Below, in pieces: positions 53,927 to 61,042 of a stretch of 61,042 nucleotides of DNA (within the stretch, counting starts at the first letter, position 1; every line of letters starts with the position of its first letter). This DNA is from Planctomycetia bacterium (lineage in GTDB: Bacteria; Planctomycetota; UBA8108; SXIK01), in the NCBI GenBank assembly GCA_005772855.1, contig SXIK01000138.1, forward strand, positions 1-61,042, given 5' to 3'. The translations under genes and the position numbers were made by a program. The notes under the pieces were generated by a model. The model ran no database searches. It had not been told where the DNA came from and saw nothing but the letters and a program-made list of their open reading frames with translations.

Positions 53927-54466
53927 CTAGCGGGGAAGGAGGGCCTCTCGATGGGTATAATTGGATGCGCCCGAGCCGACTGGCGCTTGGGCCCCGTGCG
54001 ACAAGGCAACTGGCAACGCCGTGGAAGCGCGCCGCTCCACTCGCGCGACGCGGTGAGCAGGGAATTTCTTCGTCGGCGTGAGCTTCACCCAGTCGAGGTC
54101 GCCCTTGAGCCAGCAGTAGATAAAGCCAGCACCCAGGATCACGAGGAAGATCGCAACCTCGGCAAAGACGAACATGCCCAGCTTTGCCTTGACGAGCGAG
54201 TTAAAAACCAGCGCCCAGGGATAGAGAAAGGCCACTTCAACGTCGAAGATGAGAAAAATCAGAGCGACTGTATAGAAGCGGATATCAAACCGCACCCACG
54301 AGGAGCCGACCGCGGGCTCGCCGCATTCATAGGTCTCCTCCTTCGCGGGCTCCTCCGGGGTCGAGAGCCTGGGGCGTAGAATCCGCCCAACCACGCCAAC
54401 CACGCTGACCACGAAGACAACTCCTACGAGCGTGAAGACAAGTACATTGAGAAGTTGATAGCCCAT
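53927..54466 (-). CDS. nuoA: NADH-quinone oxidoreductase subunit A
   Basis: The protein has 179 residues and three membrane helices. The family block is [20 protein letters not shown] near residue 46, followed by [20 protein letters not shown] with its conserved membrane acids. The first helix is at 5-28 and the third near 100-118. The C-terminal 50 residues are a basic, Ala/Arg-rich tail longer than usual (family about 120-150). This is the first nuo gene. In the 170-base leader TATACG is a possible -10, but no convincing -35 lies at the right distance. The operon order is A, B, C, D, H, I, J, K, L, M, N. Confidence 0.95.
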   Translation of the reverse strand: MGYQLLNVLVFTLVGVVFVVSVVGVVGRILRPRLSTPEEPAKEETYECGEPAVGSSWVRFDIRFYTVALIFLIFDVEVAFLYPWALVFNSLVKAKLGMFVFAEVAIFLVILGAGFIYCWLKGDLDWVKLTPTKKFPAHRVARVERRASTALPVALSHGAQAPVGSGASNYTHREALLPR

Positions 54467-54636
54467 GGCGTTTTCACAAGAGCTTGCAGAAAATAAACTT
54501 CGGCAAGCCTACCAGCTTTTCTGGCCGGAGGATCCGCCTACCAAAGCACAGGCGACGATAGCCAGAACCAGAGTCCGTGCTTTTTTTCACGAACTTCGGA
54601 GATCGTATAGAATTCCTCGGGCATTGCAATGGTTTT

Positions 54637-55209
54637 TCATGAAACCACCTGATTTTTGGGAGGGCAATCCGTGGCGGTAGAACCCCGGGACTCCAACTCG
54701 CGGTTGAGCTCCTCGATGCCGCGCCGGTTCTCCTTCAGCGTGGTGACTTCAGCCCAGAAGGCCCAGCCGCTCGCGGCAACGGCAAGAATTACCAGCATGA
54801 GATGAATCCACCAGGCGGTCACGCCGCGCAAGGGCAAGGTCTGGCCGCCGTCCACGGCCAGAATCCGACTGTGGACCTCTCCTCCCATGAGCGTGGCGAC
54901 AATGATGAGCGCGATCGCGAAGCATGCCGGAGGGAAGACGCGGCGCTTTTGCACCCGAGTCCAGGGGAGAAACCTGGCCCTGAGGTCCTCGTGGTCCTCG
55001 ATGGCATCGCGCACGTCCTTGCCGGTGCCGATCAGGTAGAAGAGGCAAAGCACGTGGATGAAGCAGGTGAAGCTCGACGAAAGGAGACCCATGGAGAAGT
55101 GGCGCATCAGGGCCTCGCGGCCGTCGAGCGTGATTCCGAGGGTGGCTGTGAACCCCAGGAGGAGCAGGTCGAGAATGATCAGGACAAGGAGAACGCGATA
55201 AAGTGGCAT
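54637..55209 (-). CDS. Four-helix membrane protein, function unknown
   Basis: The 190-residue protein has four predicted membrane helices (about residues 5-28, 40-60, 92-110 and 132-152) and a charged C-terminal tail with a short coiled-coil-like helix (TLKENRRGIEELNRELES). A conserved-looking histidine occurs in TCFIHVLCLFYLIGTGKDVRD, and HSRILAVDG and WWIHLMLVILAV follow. This might place paired histidines near the membrane, as in cytochrome b-like bundles, but I cannot claim a haem site. The gene lies between nadA and nuoA on the same strand and may be read into the nuo operon. Confidence 0.65.
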   Translation of the reverse strand: MPLYRVLLVLIILDLLLLGFTATLGITLDGREALMRHFSMGLLSSSFTCFIHVLCLFYLIGTGKDVRDAIEDHEDLRARFLPWTRVQKRRVFPPACFAIALIIVATLMGGEVHSRILAVDGGQTLPLRGVTAWWIHLMLVILAVAASGWAFWAEVTTLKENRRGIEELNRELESRGSTATDCPPKNQVVS

Positions 55210-55237
55210 GGGGAAATCCTTGTGCGCGAAAAAATAT

Positions 55238-55436
55238 ACTCCTCGCGGGGGAGGAAGACCTCCTCCGCACCGGCCGCCTTGGCGGCATCCTCCCCCTCCT
55301 CGGCGCTCGATAAGCCCCGGCGCCTCCGGCGCAGCAGACCCACTGGGGCCTCACAGGGCAGGCTTCGAGATGTCTCATTCGTGGCCGCCTGACCTATATA
55401 CTTTCGCGCAAGGATTCGCAAGAGCTGCCGCGCGAA
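55238..55436 (+). repeat. Composite repeat element: GGAGG hairpin, diverged 89-bp core, hairpin
   Basis: Three parts follow one another. At 55238-55263 lies a copy of the 36061 segment, with GGAGG-AAGA-CCTCC as a perfect hairpin (55250-55263). At 55331-55400 is a diverged form of the 89-bp repeat core, keeping GCAGCAGAC, GATGTCTCA and the final TATAT. At 55403-55436 is a seven-base-pair hairpin TTCGCGC/GCGCGAA. The element fills the 243-base gap, ending 16 bases before the nadA stop, so it is the 3' flank of nadA. No gene is present. Confidence 0.6.
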
Positions 55437-55452
55437 CTTGTTGGTGGGGAGG

Positions 55453-56481
55453 CTAACGGTCCCGGGGCACCGCCAGCATCCGCTCAAGCGCCCGTCGAGC
55501 TCCGTCGGCGACGTCCCTCGACACGTGAATCTCGAAGAGATCCTCCTCGAGTGACCGCTTCACCTGCGGAAGGTCTATCATCTTCATGTAGGGGCAGTGG
55601 AGGCGGCAGCCGATGCAACCGTCCGCCATGATGAACTCCTTGTCGGGATAGGCCTGCTGGAGCCGGTAGACCAACGCCCACTCGGTCGCGACGATGAACG
55701 TCTTGACATTCGGATGACGCTTCACTGCATCGAACATGCCCGCTGTCGAGCAGATTTCGTCGGCGATTTCGAGGACGTCCTCCCGACACTCCGGGTGTGC
55801 AATGATGACCGCTTCCGGGTGGCTTCCCTTCACCTTGTCGACGGAGGCGCTCCGGAGCACATCGTGCGTGGGGCACACTCCGTCATAGACGACCACGTCC
55901 TTCTCGGGAACCTGCTTCCTCACCCAGTTTCCCAGGTTCCTGTCGGGCGTGAAGAGGACCTTCTTCTCCTTCAAGCTTCGCACCACGCTCACTGCGTTCC
56001 CGGACGTGCAGCAGATGTCGGAGAGCGCCTTCACCTCGGCCGAGCTATTGATGTAGGTCACCACGACCCGGTCGGGGTAACGGCGCTTCCATTCCTCCAG
56101 GGACTCGGGGCTGATCGAGTCGGCCAGCGCGCAGCCGGCGGCGAGGCTCGGGAGCAGCACCTTCTTCGACGGATTCAAGACCTTGGCCGACTCGGCCATG
56201 AAATGCACGCCGCAAAAGACGATGCGGTCCGCCTTCGTCTCCCGCGCCTTCATGGACAGGTAGAGAGAGTCGCCGAGAAGGTCCGCGACCTCCTGAACAC
56301 GGGGAAGCTGGTAGTTGTGCGCCAGAATGACGGCGCGCCGGGTCCTGGCGAGAGAACGGATCTCCGCGATCAGCTGACGGGTAGACTCGGAATCATCCGC
56401 CTCACAGGTCCAGGCTGGCGGGGTTGCGAAAGCAACGTGCGCTGCGCTCGAGGGCGTCCCTGTTGTGGTGTCCGTGCTCAT
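55453..56481 (-). CDS. nadA: Quinolinate synthase
   Basis: The 342-residue protein is the [4Fe-4S] enzyme condensing iminoaspartate with dihydroxyacetone phosphate to quinolinate in de novo NAD synthesis. Visible are ILAHNYQLPRVQEVADLLGD near residue 52, GVHFMAESAKVLNP near 92, cluster cysteines in LAAGCALADS near 116 and CIGCRLHCPYMK near 297, VVTYINSSAEVKALSDICC near 140, and IAHPECREDVLEIAD near 230. The length and order fit the NadA family. AGGAGAGGAG precedes the start by about ten bases. It lies 25 bases after the ribbon-helix-helix gene, so the two should share the promoter at 56838-56866. Confidence 0.95.
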   Translation of the reverse strand: MSTDTTTGTPSSAAHVAFATPPAWTCEADDSESTRQLIAEIRSLARTRRAVILAHNYQLPRVQEVADLLGDSLYLSMKARETKADRIVFCGVHFMAESAKVLNPSKKVLLPSLAAGCALADSISPESLEEWKRRYPDRVVVTYINSSAEVKALSDICCTSGNAVSVVRSLKEKKVLFTPDRNLGNWVRKQVPEKDVVVYDGVCPTHDVLRSASVDKVKGSHPEAVIIAHPECREDVLEIADEICSTAGMFDAVKRHPNVKTFIVATEWALVYRLQQAYPDKEFIMADGCIGCRLHCPYMKMIDLPQVKRSLEEDLFEIHVSRDVADGARRALERMLAVPRDR

Positions 56482-56506
56482 GCTCGTGAGGCTCCTCTCC
56501 TGTGTC

Positions 56507-56752
56507 TCATGCGAAGGACTGCTCGCTGACCCGGGCGCCTGGCTCCGGGCGCACCTCGTCAGTCCCGCCCGGAAAAACCCGCCAGAACTCCTTCTTCAAG
56601 AGGTTCATGAGGGTGGCGCTCTTCGAGAAGCCGTGGTACCGGGCAAGAACCTCGAGCATGCTCAGCTCCGCCGAGCTCGCCGTGAAAGTGCGGATCAGCT
56701 TTCGTGGGCTCTTCGGGCCTCCTCGAGGCTTCGTCCTTGCCTTCGTGCTCAT
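56507..56752 (-). CDS. Small ribbon-helix-helix-type DNA-binding protein upstream of nadA
   Basis: The protein has 81 residues from the ATG at 56752 (GAAGGA ribosome site eight bases upstream); the reading to 56884 would cross the promoter. After a basic N-terminal tail comes the pattern of a ribbon-helix-helix fold: a strand KLIRTFTAS (about residues 18-26), helix A in SAELSMLEVLARYHGFS and helix B in KSATLMNLLKKEFWRVFP. Such proteins bind DNA as dimers through the strand. It is co-directional with nadA at a 25-base distance and preceded by a near-consensus promoter, so control of itself and nadA is a fair inference. An antitoxin is possible, but no toxin gene is adjacent. Confidence 0.65.
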   Translation of the reverse strand: MSTKARTKPRGGPKSPRKLIRTFTASSAELSMLEVLARYHGFSKSATLMNLLKKEFWRVFPGGTDEVRPEPGARVSEQSFA

Positions 56753-57153
56753 GGATGGTCCTTCAAATTGGTCAGGTGGAGCGAGGGCCGTGTTGGGATT
56801 GGCTATATATTTCTTATCGAATACTTGTATAGCGCGAAGCATAGGTCGGGATGTGGCGGCTGTCAACAGTCCCCCAGTGCTCATTTTCGTCCAGAGCCAC
56901 CAGGCGTGTCACGACGGGGTGACACGGGGCGTCGCAGCCCGGAGGCAGACAAAACGCAAGAGACTTCCCGTAATGCGGTTGCAGTTCCGGCGCCCGGGGC
57001 ACGGTAGTTGATCGGTATCCAGTGCGGGGCCGGTTCGGACCCCTGGCAGGGGAGCTCCGGTTCGACAGCCGACACCTTCAATGGAATCCTTTAACGAGGC
57101 CGATAGTTTCAAGGTGCGGCCCGAGGGAACCCTACACACCGCCGAGGCATCCC
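56753..57153. other. Divergent intergenic region between the ribbon-helix-helix gene and the pilin operon
   Basis: The 401 bases hold no credible gene. On the minus strand they contain the promoter at 56838-56866 and an AT-rich stretch with the complementary ends GCTATA/TATAGC between it and the start codon. Toward the pilins there are short hairpins, GTGTCA/TGACAC near 56904-56925 and CCCCT-GGC-AGGGG near 57039-57052. I looked for a c-di-GMP riboswitch or a tRNA and could not fit either. Confidence 0.45.
56838..56866 (-). promoter_or_regulatory. Near-consensus sigma-70 promoter for the ribbon-helix-helix gene and nadA
   Basis: On the minus strand, TTGACA (56861-56866) is followed after 17 bases by TATGCT (56838-56843). 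The -35 is perfect and the -10 is one step from consensus, with ideal spacing. Transcription would start about 80 bases before the ATG at 56752. This is the clearest promoter in the window. Confidence 0.7.
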
Positions 57154-57555
57154 ATGAAAGCTCAAAGACGTATCCTCTCCAGAGAGACTCTTGATCCCTC
57201 TTCCCGGGACGCCGGCTCAAGCTTGATCGAGGTTGCGATCTCGCTCGCGCTGATTCTCGCGATCTTGCTCGGCGTGATGGCAGCCCTCTCGACGGGCTCC
57301 CTCGCCCAGCTGAATGCCACGGAGGCCACAACGAGCCAGCTCCTCCTCAGCCAGGCGATCGAGGAGGTCAAGAACAATGACTACGACTCCCTTCTGTCCT
57401 TCAACGGGCAGACCGTCGTGAGCGGCACCAACACGGCGACGATCCTCGCCGACCTGGTATCGACCGATCTCACGAGAATTCAGGTCACCGTGACCTCCAC
57501 GGCGTTTCCCGACGTGACATCGCGGGCGGTGATTCTCCTGGCGAATACAAACTGA
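57154..57555 (+). CDS. Type IV pilin-like minor prepilin (PilV/GspI-like)
   Basis: The 133-residue protein starts at the ATG at 57154 (GAGG ribosome site). After a 22-residue charged leader comes the prepilin peptidase site G/SSLIEVAISLALILA, with the Glu at position +5 of the mature protein; the hydrophobic helix that follows packs in the pilus or pseudopilus core. The rest is a short beta-rich domain (IEEVKNNDYDSLLSFNGQ, then LTRIQVTVTSTAFP). The final domain and small size suit a minor pilin of the PilV or GspI class. It is first of four closely spaced genes. No peptidase or assembly ATPase gene is in the window. Confidence 0.85.
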   Translation: MKAQRRILSRETLDPSSRDAGSSLIEVAISLALILAILLGVMAALSTGSLAQLNATEATTSQLLLSQAIEEVKNNDYDSLLSFNGQTVVSGTNTATILADLVSTDLTRIQVTVTSTAFPDVTSRAVILLANTN

Positions 57556-57592
57556 AAAGAATTGCGTCGGTTTCCCACAGAGAGGTGGAAGC

Positions 57593-58204
57593 ATGAACAA
57601 TGAATCGCATTCGAGACGTCAGACCCCGAGGTCTTCGCGTCCAACCGAGAGCGGGTTCACGCTGCTGGAGGTGGCCATCGTCGTGGGTTTGACGAGCGTG
57701 GTGGCCCTGACCCTCGGCAACGTGATCCTGGGGACGACGAGCTCCGTGGACTACTTGATGCGCGACACGCGCTCCGTCGAGGAGATGCAGCACATGGTCA
57801 GCGCCATCAAGGACGAGATCCGCGACACGGGCACAGCGAACATCACGATCCAAACCGGAACTTACTACGACACGGTCTACCTCCAGCAGGCCCGATGGAA
57901 CGATGTCACGAGCACCATGGAGCATGGCGCGGAGGACATCAACGGGTACTGGAGGTCGGGTTGGCAGGTTCGATACCGGGTGAACGTCACCGACCTCAAG
58001 CGTGAGCTCATGCCAAGCTCGAGCGTGGTAGATTCCTCATCGACGGTCGCCACGGACCTGGATGTCAACACGACAGGCGTGAAGGGGTTCACCGTGATCA
58101 GGAACGGAGATCTCTACACGGTTCGAATCTCCATGAAAAAGACTTTTGACGACGGAAAGACTTGCCAGAAAAGTATGCAGAGCACGGTCCGTCTGCAGAA
58201 TTAG
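57593..58204 (+). CDS. Minor prepilin (PilW/GspJ-like)
   Basis: The 203-residue protein has a 20-residue Ser/Arg-rich leader, then the prepilin cleavage site G/FTLLEVAIVVGLTSVVA with Glu at +5. A long amphipathic helix follows (SVEEMQHMVSAIKDEIRD), and then a beta-rich globular domain with WQVRYRVNVTDLKRELM and YTVRISMKKTFDDGK. This matches minor pilins of the PilW/GspJ kind. It lies 37 bases after the first prepilin gene and 44 before the PilX-like gene. Confidence 0.83.
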   Translation: MNNESHSRRQTPRSSRPTESGFTLLEVAIVVGLTSVVALTLGNVILGTTSSVDYLMRDTRSVEEMQHMVSAIKDEIRDTGTANITIQTGTYYDTVYLQQARWNDVTSTMEHGAEDINGYWRSGWQVRYRVNVTDLKRELMPSSSVVDSSSTVATDLDVNTTGVKGFTVIRNGDLYTVRISMKKTFDDGKTCQKSMQSTVRLQN

Positions 58205-58248
58205 GGTTCAGAAATAGAGGCTAATGGACGCCGGAAAGGAAGGTCAAC

Positions 58249-60237
58249 ATGAAGCTTCGCACACGCAACAAGAACAAGGATCCCTCCCGGAGGACGCGGG
58301 CAGGCTGTAGCCCCCGGGGAGCTCGAGGTGGACGCGATCAGGGCAGTTTCCTGATCATGACGGTTCTATTCCTCACGTTTGTCCTGACGCTGGTGCTCTC
58401 GACGATGGGGGTCGTTAACTCGCGAGTGACCGATGTTCGGGTCGAGAGGAACAAGCTCGTCGCCATCAATGCCGCGGAATCGGGGATTCAGCGCCAGATT
58501 GCCGACATCCGCATGGTGAGAGACCTGGCCTCGCTTCAACTCCCCTACGGGGGCATTGACAGCATGGACCCGAACAGCGTGTCGGGAGCCGGCGGCTATA
58601 CCCAGACTTATGGCGCGCAGACGCTCACGGACAGGTATGGCAACTCGATCGCCGAATACGACGTGCTGGTGGACCAAGGCGACACAACCAACCCAATGTC
58701 GCGCACACTCTCGCTCACTTGCATAGCCTACGTGCCCTCGAAGGCCGCCTTCATGAGCGGCCTGACGGATGCGGTCCGCTCGGACGCGCACGTCATGCTC
58801 ACGGTGCCCCAGGGCCCCGCGAACGTTTTTGACTATGCCTACTTCATCAACCACTGGGGCTGGTTCTACGGTAACAACATCCACTCCAATGGCAGCGTGC
58901 GATCGAACGGCCAGTTCGACTTTGGCGGGTATCAGTCGCAAATCAATGGGAGCCCGCGCTACGAATCATCGAACGGCACACAACTCATTGGCTACCAGGA
59001 TGACAACCAGGACGGCCTCCTTGACGGTACCGATGGCGGCGTCTACGCCGGCATGGCCATCGTCGGCGAGCAGAACGTCAAGGGCATGGGCGCCCTGGCA
59101 AAGAATCAGCACGAGTACGAGGAGAAGCTCGAGATGCCAAACCTCTCCGACCTCTCCTATTACGAGAGCAAGGCGACCGCGAAGAGCTCGTCCATCTCGA
59201 TCGGTGGCACGCCGGTCGTCTCTTCGGTGCTGGGCGATGGCGTCGGCGAGCAGAAAAACCTCTACCTTGTTGGCACCGCCGCGAACCCCATCGTCCTTAA
59301 CGGCCCCGTCGTGGTCCGCGGAAGCGTGATCATCTCTGGCTACGTGACAGGCCAGGGTTCGATCTTCGCCAAGGGGAACATCTACATCCCCAAGGACCTC
59401 AAGTACCTCAACCCGCCAACGACCTGGCGTCCGGCGTCCAACGACCAGGCCACCACCGAAGCCTGGAGGGCCGCGAACCAGACCAAGGACGCTCTCGGCC
59501 TCTACTCGGCCGAGCACATGGTGATTGGAAACTACGAGAATTCCACCTGGCGATCCAACGTGAATAGCTGGATCACCCACCCACTCAACAAGTCCGTCGA
59601 GGACGCTGGCGCCGATGGCATCCACAACACCCGGAACGGACTGGACGGCGTTTATGGCACGGCAGATGATGACGTAATAGAGGGAGACGGCGTCTGGACA
59701 GTATCCAGGTTCACTTCCGCCGACCAAGCCGCAGGCCGAATTCCTGCGGGAAAGAGCGTCGGCGACGTGATCCCCGGAACCGGCGAGGATATCGACGGTG
59801 ATGGCGCCTACGACCCCGCAACGACGCTCAGCAACTTCACCATCCCGGATTCGCTCACCTCGTCCAAGTGGGCCGGCAATGTGCCGGCGGGAACTCCCAG
59901 CTTCTCGTCGATCTCGGGAACCACGTTCACCCGGATCGATGGCGTTCTCTACACCAATCACACCCTCCCGGCGCTCATGATCGCGCCGGCAGGGCAGGAT
60001 ATTACTTTCAACGGCTCGATTGTCTCGAGAAACGAATCCATCATTTACAGCGCTCGGTACCTCGTCATGAATCACGACGAGCGCCTGAGCGGCTCGGGTG
60101 GAGAGGTCTTTGGAATGCAACCGCCCAATGTCTGGAAGCCGATGACGCTATCCAACTGGGAATATGACCGGAAGCTTCCGACCGGAACCTCTGGCGATCC
60201 AGCCGCGCTGCTCACTTACTTCACGGGAATTCCATAG
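58249..60237 (+). CDS. Large PilX-like pilus-associated protein with calcium-type loops
   Basis: The protein has 662 residues. A basic 33-residue N-terminus leads to GSFLIMTVLFLTFVLTLVLS and the AINAAESGIQRQIADIR segment; this is the PilX-type N-terminal region, in which the alpha-helix carries Glu in AAESG. The C-terminal 550 residues include a beta-helix-like ladder (VLNGPVVVRGSVIISGYV and IFAKGNIYIP near 355) and acidic loops DDNQDGLLDGTD near 250, GVYGTADDDVIEGDG near 475 and DIDGDGAYDP near 515, which fit calcium-binding DxDxDG patterns. It may sit at a pilus tip or on the surface. Function beyond that is unknown. Confidence 0.78.
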   Translation: MKLRTRNKNKDPSRRTRAGCSPRGARGGRDQGSFLIMTVLFLTFVLTLVLSTMGVVNSRVTDVRVERNKLVAINAAESGIQRQIADIRMVRDLASLQLPYGGIDSMDPNSVSGAGGYTQTYGAQTLTDRYGNSIAEYDVLVDQGDTTNPMSRTLSLTCIAYVPSKAAFMSGLTDAVRSDAHVMLTVPQGPANVFDYAYFINHWGWFYGNNIHSNGSVRSNGQFDFGGYQSQINGSPRYESSNGTQLIGYQDDNQDGLLDGTDGGVYAGMAIVGEQNVKGMGALAKNQHEYEEKLEMPNLSDLSYYESKATAKSSSISIGGTPVVSSVLGDGVGEQKNLYLVGTAANPIVLNGPVVVRGSVIISGYVTGQGSIFAKGNIYIPKDLKYLNPPTTWRPASNDQATTEAWRAANQTKDALGLYSAEHMVIGNYENSTWRSNVNSWITHPLNKSVEDAGADGIHNTRNGLDGVYGTADDDVIEGDGVWTVSRFTSADQAAGRIPAGKSVGDVIPGTGEDIDGDGAYDPATTLSNFTIPDSLTSSKWAGNVPAGTPSFSSISGTTFTRIDGVLYTNHTLPALMIAPAGQDITFNGSIVSRNESIIYSARYLVMNHDERLSGSGGEVFGMQPPNVWKPMTLSNWEYDRKLPTGTSGDPAALLTYFTGIP

Positions 60238-60295
60238 GCACATCCGTCCAAGACCGAGAGAGGTCAGGGAGCCCGGCAGCCGCCGGGAGTATCCA

Positions 60296-60832
60296 ATGCA
60301 TACAAACACTTTCGTTGCGACTACCGGGCTCCTCCTCATGACCGCTCTGGCTCCAGCCCAGACAAGCACCTCGGAAGACTCCAGCGGAGCTCTGCGGAAA
60401 CTCCAGGCAGCACAGGAAGCCGAGGACTCGATCCCCCCGGAGCTGCGGGCCTTGATCATCAACAAGCCCAAGATCGCCGAGGACACACTCCAGCGTGTAG
60501 TGGGACTCCGGGAGGCTGGGAATCCACATATCCAAACGGGCGAGGGGCTCTTGCTCCCGGGCATGATGGACGTTCCGGAGCTCTCCCGCGTGGATGTCGA
60601 AAAGCTCCGCGAGGAGCGGATCGCCATCTACGAGCGGAAACTCGAGAAGCTCTCCACGCCCCGGGAGGCGAGGGACAAGCCCGCTCAAGGGCCGTCCACG
60701 GAAAGCCTCACCTCCGCGCCGGAGTCCCTCAAGCCAACGAAGGGCTATGGAGGCCTCCTTCTCGCACTATCGCTCCTCCTCGCCGGGGCAGCCGCGGGGC
60801 TCTTCCTCTTCCAGAAAAACCAGAACGCTTAG
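60296..60832 (+). CDS. Exported single-span protein of the pilin operon
   Basis: The protein has 178 residues; the start at 60296 has GGGAG upstream and is followed by a signal peptide (FVATTGLLLMTALAPAQ). The longer reading to 60164 lies inside the previous gene. The middle part is a charged helical region (ALRKLQAAQEAEDS, LREERIAIYERKLEKL), then a Pro/Ser spacer, and a C-terminal membrane helix (GGLLLALSLLLAGAAAGLFLF) with a short basic end. The topology suggests a bitopic protein with its domain in the periplasm. No family is recognised. It lies 58 bases after the PilX-like gene and ends at a strong terminator. Confidence 0.7.
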   Translation: MHTNTFVATTGLLLMTALAPAQTSTSEDSSGALRKLQAAQEAEDSIPPELRALIINKPKIAEDTLQRVVGLREAGNPHIQTGEGLLLPGMMDVPELSRVDVEKLREERIAIYERKLEKLSTPREARDKPAQGPSTESLTSAPESLKPTKGYGGLLLALSLLLAGAAAGLFLFQKNQNA

Positions 60833-60871
60833 CGCCACAGGCTCGAGCGAAGCTCTGAGGAATTCACAGAA

Positions 60872-60900
60872 CCGCCGCACGCCCCAACAGCGTGCGGCGG
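60872..60900 (+). terminator. Intrinsic terminator of the pilin operon
   Basis: CCGCCGCACGC (60872-60882) and GCGTGCGGCGG (60890-60900) make a perfect eleven-base-pair stem with the loop CCCAACA, followed by TCTTAT. It lies 40 bases after the last stop of the pilin genes. The same structure is the hairpin adjoining the 89-bp repeat at 60904. Confidence 0.75.
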
Positions 60901-60903
60901 TCT

Positions 60904-60992
60904 TATACCTCGCGCGCCCACACGTGAGACATTCCGAATGGGCAGAGGAGGACCATCTCAAGTCTGCTGCTCGTTTCTGCTGGTGGGGGAGG
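60904..60992 (-). repeat. 89-bp dispersed repeat, copy 2 (inverted)
   Basis: This is the reverse complement of 231-319 with one base changed. On the minus strand it is preceded by a hairpin GTGGGGGA/TTCCCCCAC (60983-61007) that recalls the GGAGG hairpins at 36061 and 55250. It is followed by the terminator hairpin at 60872-60900. It forms the 3' flank of the pilin operon. The final bases (61021-61034) repeat CGAGCGGAGCGAGG of 29572-29585. Confidence 0.85.
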
Positions 60993-61042
60993 AAAGACTT
61001 CCCCCACGACGGCTCGCCTCCGAGCGGAGCGAGGGTGGCGGC

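Noticed and set aside
54465-54680. A 71-residue plus-strand frame between nuoA and the membrane-protein gene
   Set aside because: It would start on the complement of the nuoA start codon and overlap the end of the next gene, with no ribosome site. It more likely reflects the nuoA leader.
55210-55452. Small gene in the gap between nadA and the four-helix protein
   Set aside because: The frames are interrupted by hairpins and repeat cores shared with other non-coding sites.
56870-57150. c-di-GMP riboswitch or tRNA in front of the pilin genes
   Set aside because: Fragments such as ACGCAAGAGA and GGTTCGA were tempting, but the conserved core and paired arms of GEMM or the cloverleaf could not be built.
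1-61042. Window as a transposon or prophage bounded by the 89-bp inverted repeats
   Set aside because: The interior is housekeeping genes (lysS, topA, nuo, nadA, leuCD) with no transposase or integrase, and a third repeat copy lies inside; a dispersed repeat family explains it better.
1-61042. Circular molecule closed by terminal repeats
   Set aside because: The end repeats are inverted, not direct, and extend only 89 bp.
1-61042. CRISPR array, defence island or biosynthetic gene cluster
   Set aside because: No regularly spaced repeats, Cas, restriction, retron or large synthase genes were seen; the squalene-cyclase-like domain stands in an envelope operon without other terpenoid genes.

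Overview
This window reads as a chromosomal stretch of a GC-rich, diderm, non-model bacterium. A deep-branching member of the Planctomycetota is the best guess. The reasons are a secreted protein ending in paired dockerin-like calcium loops (RRGDCDTNG, DTDDDGK) typical of planctomycete exported proteins, very large TPR and carboxypeptidase-regulatory-like surface proteins, prepilin-type proteins with long C-terminal domains, and a prenyltransferase/squalene-cyclase-like domain on an envelope protein. There is no ribosomal RNA gene to settle this. I found no rRNA, tRNA, CRISPR array, transposase, integrase or phage gene. Coding density is high and nearly all genes are ordinary chromosomal ones.

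Layout. 1-586: hairpin-rich non-coding DNA with an 89-bp repeat. 587-9238 (minus): a membrane-anchored spermidine-synthase-like protein, two large exported regulatory-like-domain proteins and a TPR protein. 9489-11547 (minus): leuD-leuC. 11734-18084 (plus): a repeat lipoprotein, a dockerin-like secreted protein, an SDR oxidoreductase, a family-5 uracil-DNA glycosylase and a xylose isomerase. 18196-26642 (plus): a tight four-gene envelope operon (TPR giant, ExbB/TolQ, ExbD/TolR, and a beta-propeller/TM/linker/toroid fusion). 26876-29560: topA. 29732-34360 (minus): a zinc-type ABC transporter with an outer-membrane porin and a His/Cys-rich exported protein. 34474-35946 (minus): lysS. 36328-37305 (plus): a medium-chain dehydrogenase. 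37358-41408 (minus): an iron-type ABC permease and binding lipoprotein without ATPase, and a VWA protein. 41637-54466 (minus): a cytochrome c lipoprotein and an eleven-subunit complex I operon (nuoABCDHIJKLMN, no nuoEFG) ending in a small helical protein. 54637-56752 (minus): a four-TM protein, nadA and a ribbon-helix-helix regulator. 57154-60832 (plus): a minor-pilin operon. 60833-61042: a strong terminator and the inverted mate of the 89-bp repeat.

How the genes work together. The most original unit is 18196-26642. It has the parts list of a Tol-Pal system (a TPR periplasmic factor, a TolQ/R-type motor, a PD40 propeller and a TolA/TonB-like anchor with a histidine in its membrane helix), but propeller, anchor, spacer and an alpha/alpha-toroid head are fused in one 1293-residue protein. 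Two other units deserve attention. One is the zinc operon with its CxxC/poly-His exported protein. The other is the complex I operon, in which four membrane subunits (H, K, L, M) all carry extra non-membrane segments and an unknown helical protein is translationally coupled to nuoN.

Non-coding structure. One dispersed repeat family sits beyond the 3' ends of genes (231-319, 60904-60992, and a diverged copy near 55331-55400), each next to a hairpin. Its presence at both window ends suggests that the window may be a contig broken at repeats. A second 48-bp repeat (29681-29728, 41533-41580) sits just downstream of two unrelated minus-strand genes.
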